Part shown: piece after piece, positions 6,387 through 9,087 of the stretch
How positions within the stretch are numbered: position 1 is the first letter of the stretch
Layout: every line of letters starts with the position of its first letter
From: Rhizobiaceae bacterium
GTDB lineage: Bacteria > Pseudomonadota > Alphaproteobacteria > Rhizobiales > Rhizobiaceae
Direction: 5' to 3'
DNA: 9,087 nucleotides
Assembly (NCBI GenBank): GCA_004299545.1
Contig: SCRB01001056.1
Span: 1 to 9,087 of the forward strand
Made by a program: the position numbers and the translations under genes
Notes under the pieces: model-generated
The model's database searches: none
The model's input: the letters and a program-made list of their open reading frames with translations, nothing else
Told to the model about the DNA's origin: nothing

Positions 6387-7184
6387 TTACGCGGCCCGGA
6401 GCCGGCGCTCGCGCCGGATCACTTCCGAAGCCAGTTGAAGATAGGCCTGACTGCCGGCGCATTTGAGGTCGTAGAGAATCGCCGGCTTTCCATGTGAAGG
6501 CGCTTCTGAAACGCGCACGTTGCGCGGAATGACGGTTTCATAGACCGTTTCGCCCATATGAGCCCGCACATCGTCCACCACCTGATTGGCCAGGTTGTTG
6601 CGACCATCGAACATGGTCAGCACGATCCCCTGTATCGTAAGGGCGGGATTGATCGTCCGGCGCACCTGATCGACGGTTTGCAAAAGTTGGCTGAGCCCCT
6701 CGAGCGCGAAAAATTCGCACTGAAGAGGCACAAGGACGGAATCGGCGGCGGCCATCGAGTTCATGGTAAGGAGGTTGAGGGAAGGGGGGCAATCGATCAG
6801 GACATAAGAGAAGCGGTTTTCTTCCGCGCGATGCGCTTGGAGAGCCGATTTCAACCGGGTCACGCGGTCCGGCGCCGCGGCGATCTCCATTTCGACGCCA
6901 AGAAGATCCAGCGTCGACGGCACGATCGACAGGCCAGGAACAACCGTATCGATAGCAGCCGTACCAAGGGTCGCACTCCCTGTCACCACGTCATAGGACG
7001 AGAGTGTCCTGCTATGCCGGTCCACGCCAAGGCCAGTACTGGCGTTGCCCTGTGGATCGAGATCGACAATCAGGACGGATTCGCCGATTGCCGCAAGGGC
7101 GGTGGCCAGATTGATCGCGGTGGTGGTTTTGCCGACGCCACCCTTCTGGTTAGCGACGGTGATGACACGAGGAAAGGGTTTCAT
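6387..7184 (-). CDS. parA: chromosome partitioning ATPase ParA (Soj-type)
   Basis: This 265-residue MinD/ParA-family ATPase dimerises on DNA with ATP and forms the gradient along which ParB-parS complexes move. The deviant Walker A motif KGGVGKTT is at residues 14-21, with the signature lysine Lys14. The VDLDPQGNAS segment (Walker A') is at 40-49, and the Walker B-like LIDCPPSLNLLTMNS run follows near residue 130. The short N-terminus, with no helix-turn-helix domain, places it among chromosomal (type Ib-like/Soj) ParAs. I chose the ATG at 7184 because it gives the usual length. An upstream in-frame ATG at 7259 would add 25 residues overlapping the end of rsmG. The only Shine-Dalgarno-like bases (AAGAAGG) are too far upstream of 7184 to be decisive. 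The rsmG stop is 22 bases upstream, and parB follows after 14 bases. Confidence 0.95.
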   Translation of the reverse strand: MKPFPRVITVANQKGGVGKTTTAINLATALAAIGESVLIVDLDPQGNASTGLGVDRHSRTLSSYDVVTGSATLGTAAIDTVVPGLSIVPSTLDLLGVEMEIAAAPDRVTRLKSALQAHRAEENRFSYVLIDCPPSLNLLTMNSMAAADSVLVPLQCEFFALEGLSQLLQTVDQVRRTINPALTIQGIVLTMFDGRNNLANQVVDDVRAHMGETVYETVIPRNVRVSEAPSHGKPAILYDLKCAGSQAYLQLASEVIRRERRLRAA

Positions 7185-7206
7185 TGTCGTGCCAAACAAG
7201 CCTTCT

Positions 7207-7851
7207 TCAATGCCCTGACGGCCTTTTCGGACGCAAACGGCTGATTTCAAGGACGACACCGTCGGGATTCGTCCTGCTTTGGTGTTCTATCAGATCGAAA
7301 TCCCATCGGTCACGGCTTTCCTCCACTTCTGCACCAAATTCCCGGCCTTTCATGAAAAGAGCGCGCGAACCCGTGGTCAGCCATAGTTCCGACAGATGCA
7401 GCAAACGGGGAAGAGGAGCCAGTGCCCGCGCTGTTATGATGTCGGTTTCTCCGATCGCACCGACAGCGTCTTCGATGCGACAGGGCAGGATTTCGACATT
7501 TCCAGTACCTAAGAGGACAGATTGCAGAAAGGCGGCCTTTTTCCTGTTGCTCTCGACCAGCCGAACCCGACTGTCCGGTCTGTCGCGCATCAGAACCGCA
7601 AGGACAGCGCCCGGAAATCCGCCTCCGCTCCCGAAATCAGCCCATCGCTTGGCTTCCGGAGCGAGCCTGAGAAGCTGCGCGCTATCGAGGATGTGCCGAT
7701 CCCACAATTTCGGCAATTGCGACGCGGAAGTAAGATTGATCCGCGGCGCCCATTTTAGAAATGTGGTTTCGAACTGCAAAAGGGCGTCATATGTTTCACG
7801 TGAAACGGGGCCGGTGACCGCCTCCAATTGCTGCAACTTCGTGTCGATCAA
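7207..7851 (-). CDS. rsmG: 16S rRNA (guanine527-N7)-methyltransferase RsmG (GidB)
   Basis: The 214-residue SAM-dependent enzyme methylates N7 of G527 in the 530 loop of 16S rRNA; loss in other bacteria gives low-level streptomycin resistance. The SAM-binding motif [10 protein letters not shown] is at residues 72-81, followed by [12 protein letters not shown] and the TARALAPL catalytic-fold segment. The N-terminal [10 protein letters not shown] and [12 protein letters not shown] runs are typical of the family. The start is TTG at 7851-7849, which shares TTGA with the mnmG stop (TGA 7850-7848), so translation is probably coupled to mnmG. There is only a weak GGAAAG ribosome binding site. The next candidates downstream would remove conserved residues. 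Residues 16-20, VSRET, are encoded by the parS-like site. parA follows 22 bases after the TGA. Confidence 0.95.
   Translation of the reverse strand: MIDTKLQQLEAVTGPVSRETYDALLQFETTFLKWAPRINLTSASQLPKLWDRHILDSAQLLRLAPEAKRWADFGSGGGFPGAVLAVLMRDRPDSRVRLVESNRKKAAFLQSVLLGTGNVEILPCRIEDAVGAIGETDIITARALAPLPRLLHLSELWLTTGSRALFMKGREFGAEVEESRDRWDFDLIEHQSRTNPDGVVLEISRLRPKRPSGH
7792..7807. promoter_or_regulatory. parS: parS centromere-like site, ParB binding site
   Basis: TGTTTCACGTGAAACG matches the widely conserved chromosomal parS consensus TGTTTCACGTGAAACA at 15 of 16 positions, with the perfect palindromic core GTTTCACGTGAAAC. It lies inside rsmG, where on the minus strand it spells codons 16-20 for Val-Ser-Arg-Glu-Thr. 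The encoded ParB with an intact helix-turn-helix is in the same operon. Binding is inferred from the match and context. It is the only full parS match I see in the window. Confidence 0.9.
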
Positions 7852-9087
7852 GAGGCTTTCCGCGACGGCGCGCCTTCTCTCGTTCTCAAATAGGCCAGGA
7901 TGAGAGCCAGCGCGGCGGGCGTCATCCCGTCAATCCTGTTTGCTTCGGCAATCGAGCGCGGGCGGACGGCGTCCAATTTTTGGCTTAACTCATTGGAAAG
8001 GCCTGCAAATCCGGAATAGTCGAGATCTGGAGGAATGACCTTCTGCTCCTCGCGCCTGAGCAGCGCGATATCGCTGCGCTGCCGGTCGAGATAGACGGAG
8101 TACCGCGCTTCCGTCTCCAGCCGTTCACCCGTCTTGGGATCGATGGCCTGCAGTTCGGGCCAGATGGCTCTCAGGCTGGTTATATCCGTTCCATCATAGG
8201 CCAGCAGTTCATAGGCGCTGCGCCGGGTACCGTCCAGATTCACATTGAGCCCATGTCTGCGCGCCTCGGTGGGTGTCAGGGAAAGATTTCGCGCGAGGGA
8301 CCTTGCCTCCTCCAGCCTTCGCATCTGATCCTTGAACCGGCCCGCCCTCTCGCGTCCGACCATGCCGAGGCTCACGGCCACGGGTGTCAGACGCTCGTCC
8401 GCATTGTCGGCACGCAGCGACAGCCGGAACTCCGCCCGCGACGTGAACATCCTGTAAGGTTCTGAAACGCCTCGGGAAACCAGATCGTCAACCAGGACGC
8501 CAAGATAGGCATCGCCGCGTCCAAGAACGATCCCTTCCTCGCCGGCGGCGCGGCGGGCGGCATTCAGGCCCGCCAGGAGACCTTGCGCGGCCGCCTCCTC
8601 ATAACCCGTCGTCCCGTTGATCTGACCTCCGAGAAACAAGCCGGCGACTCGCTTCGTCTCAAGCGTCGGCTCCAACTCGCGCGGATCGACATGGTCATAC
8701 TCGATCGCATAACCGGGGCGCCGCATCCGAGCATTTTCCAGCCCCGGGATGGTTTTCAAGATGTCGAGTTGCACGTCCTCGGGCAGCGATGTCGAGATGC
8801 CGTTGGGATAGATCGTATCGTCGTCGAGACCTTCCGGTTCGAGGAAAATCTGATGGCTTTCCCGGTCCGCGAATTTGACGATTTTATCCTCGACGGAAGG
8901 GCAATACCGAGGGCCTACGCCCGAAATCGAGCCAGAATACATCGCCGAGCGACCGAGATTGGCCCGAATAACCGCATGGGTGGAGGCCGTCGTCCTCGTG
9001 ATCCCGCATTCGATCTGCGGTGTCGTGATACGGTCGGTCAACAAGGAAAAGGGAACCGGATCGGCGTCTGCCTTCTGCATATCTAGC
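7848..9087 (-). CDS. mnmG: tRNA uridine-5-carboxymethylaminomethyl modification enzyme MnmG (GidA), 5'-truncated by the window edge
   Basis: This is the C-terminal two-thirds (412 codons plus stop) of MnmG, the FAD enzyme that acts with MnmE to install the carboxymethylaminomethyl group on wobble U34 of several tRNAs. The first family signature [15 protein letters not shown] is followed by HQIFLEPEG, and the second signature [17 protein letters not shown] is followed by [11 protein letters not shown]. The C-terminal tRNA/MnmE-binding helical domain, with [19 protein letters not shown], completes the protein at a TGA. The frame stays open through 9087; the ATG at 9080 is internal, because family members have conserved sequence before it. 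The N-terminal FAD-binding GxGxxG and about 210 residues lie outside. It overlaps rsmG by the TTGA junction, making it the upstream gene of the operon. Confidence 0.96.
   Translation of the reverse strand, partial: LDMQKADADPVPFSLLTDRITTPQIECGITRTTASTHAVIRANLGRSAMYSGSISGVGPRYCPSVEDKIVKFADRESHQIFLEPEGLDDDTIYPNGISTSLPEDVQLDILKTIPGLENARMRRPGYAIEYDHVDPRELEPTLETKRVAGLFLGGQINGTTGYEEAAAQGLLAGLNAARRAAGEEGIVLGRGDAYLGVLVDDLVSRGVSEPYRMFTSRAEFRLSLRADNADERLTPVAVSLGMVGRERAGRFKDQMRRLEEARSLARNLSLTPTEARRHGLNVNLDGTRRSAYELLAYDGTDITSLRAIWPELQAIDPKTGERLETEARYSVYLDRQRSDIALLRREEQKVIPPDLDYSGFAGLSNELSQKLDAVRPRSIAEANRIDGMTPAALALILAYLRTREGAPSRKAS

Noticed and set aside
5587..6438. 283-codon open frame on the plus strand
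   Set aside because: Antisense shadow of parB and the end of parA; no family resemblance and no ribosome binding site.
1..9087. CRISPR arrays, insertion sequences, phage or defence genes
   Set aside because: No regular repeat-spacer pattern, transposase, terminal inverted repeats or defence-type domains were visible on either strand.

Overview
The window looks like chromosomal DNA from a GC-rich alphaproteobacterium, most likely of the order Hyphomicrobiales (Rhizobiales). The evidence is the mnmG-rsmG-parA-parB cluster converging on holA, the style of the proteins, and a parS-like site inside rsmG. I cannot name a genus. It is mostly ordinary housekeeping sequence, and I do not see a clearly new multi-gene system. 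The points of interest lie in how genes and DNA sites are packed together.

Left part (1-2349), all genes on the minus strand: a small DUF2945/HVA1 TUDOR-like protein lies downstream of a fused Rieske-ferredoxin/FAD-NAD(P)H reductase of the AIFM3-like type. The reductase has a strong AGGAGG ribosome binding site. A stretch of about 490 bases without a convincing gene follows. Next comes a tRNA-Ala(CGC) on the minus strand (2350-2425) with a clear TTGACA-17-GTAAAT promoter.

Middle part (2474-5428), plus strand: a 12-helix-type MFS transporter of unknown substrate, then a 96-residue YggT-family membrane protein, then holA (DNA polymerase III delta subunit) starting 3 bases after the YggT gene stops. 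In related genomes, as I recall, holA follows leuS-lptE, so the YggT/MFS neighbourhood may mark a rearrangement.

Right part (5509-9087), minus strand: transcription runs from the right edge through mnmG (its 5' part is outside the window), rsmG, parA and parB. The genes overlap or are separated by at most 22 bases, so this is very likely one operon. MnmG modifies the tRNA wobble uridine, RsmG methylates 16S rRNA G527, and ParA/ParB segregate the chromosome origin. A near-perfect parS site (7792-7807, 15 of 16 matches to the classical consensus) lies inside rsmG, where it encodes Val-Ser-Arg-Glu-Thr. ParB encoded about 1.4 kb away is expected to load there. parB and holA converge on an 80-base spacer, and each stop codon lies within one copy of the same palindromic word, which can form a shared terminator-like stem.
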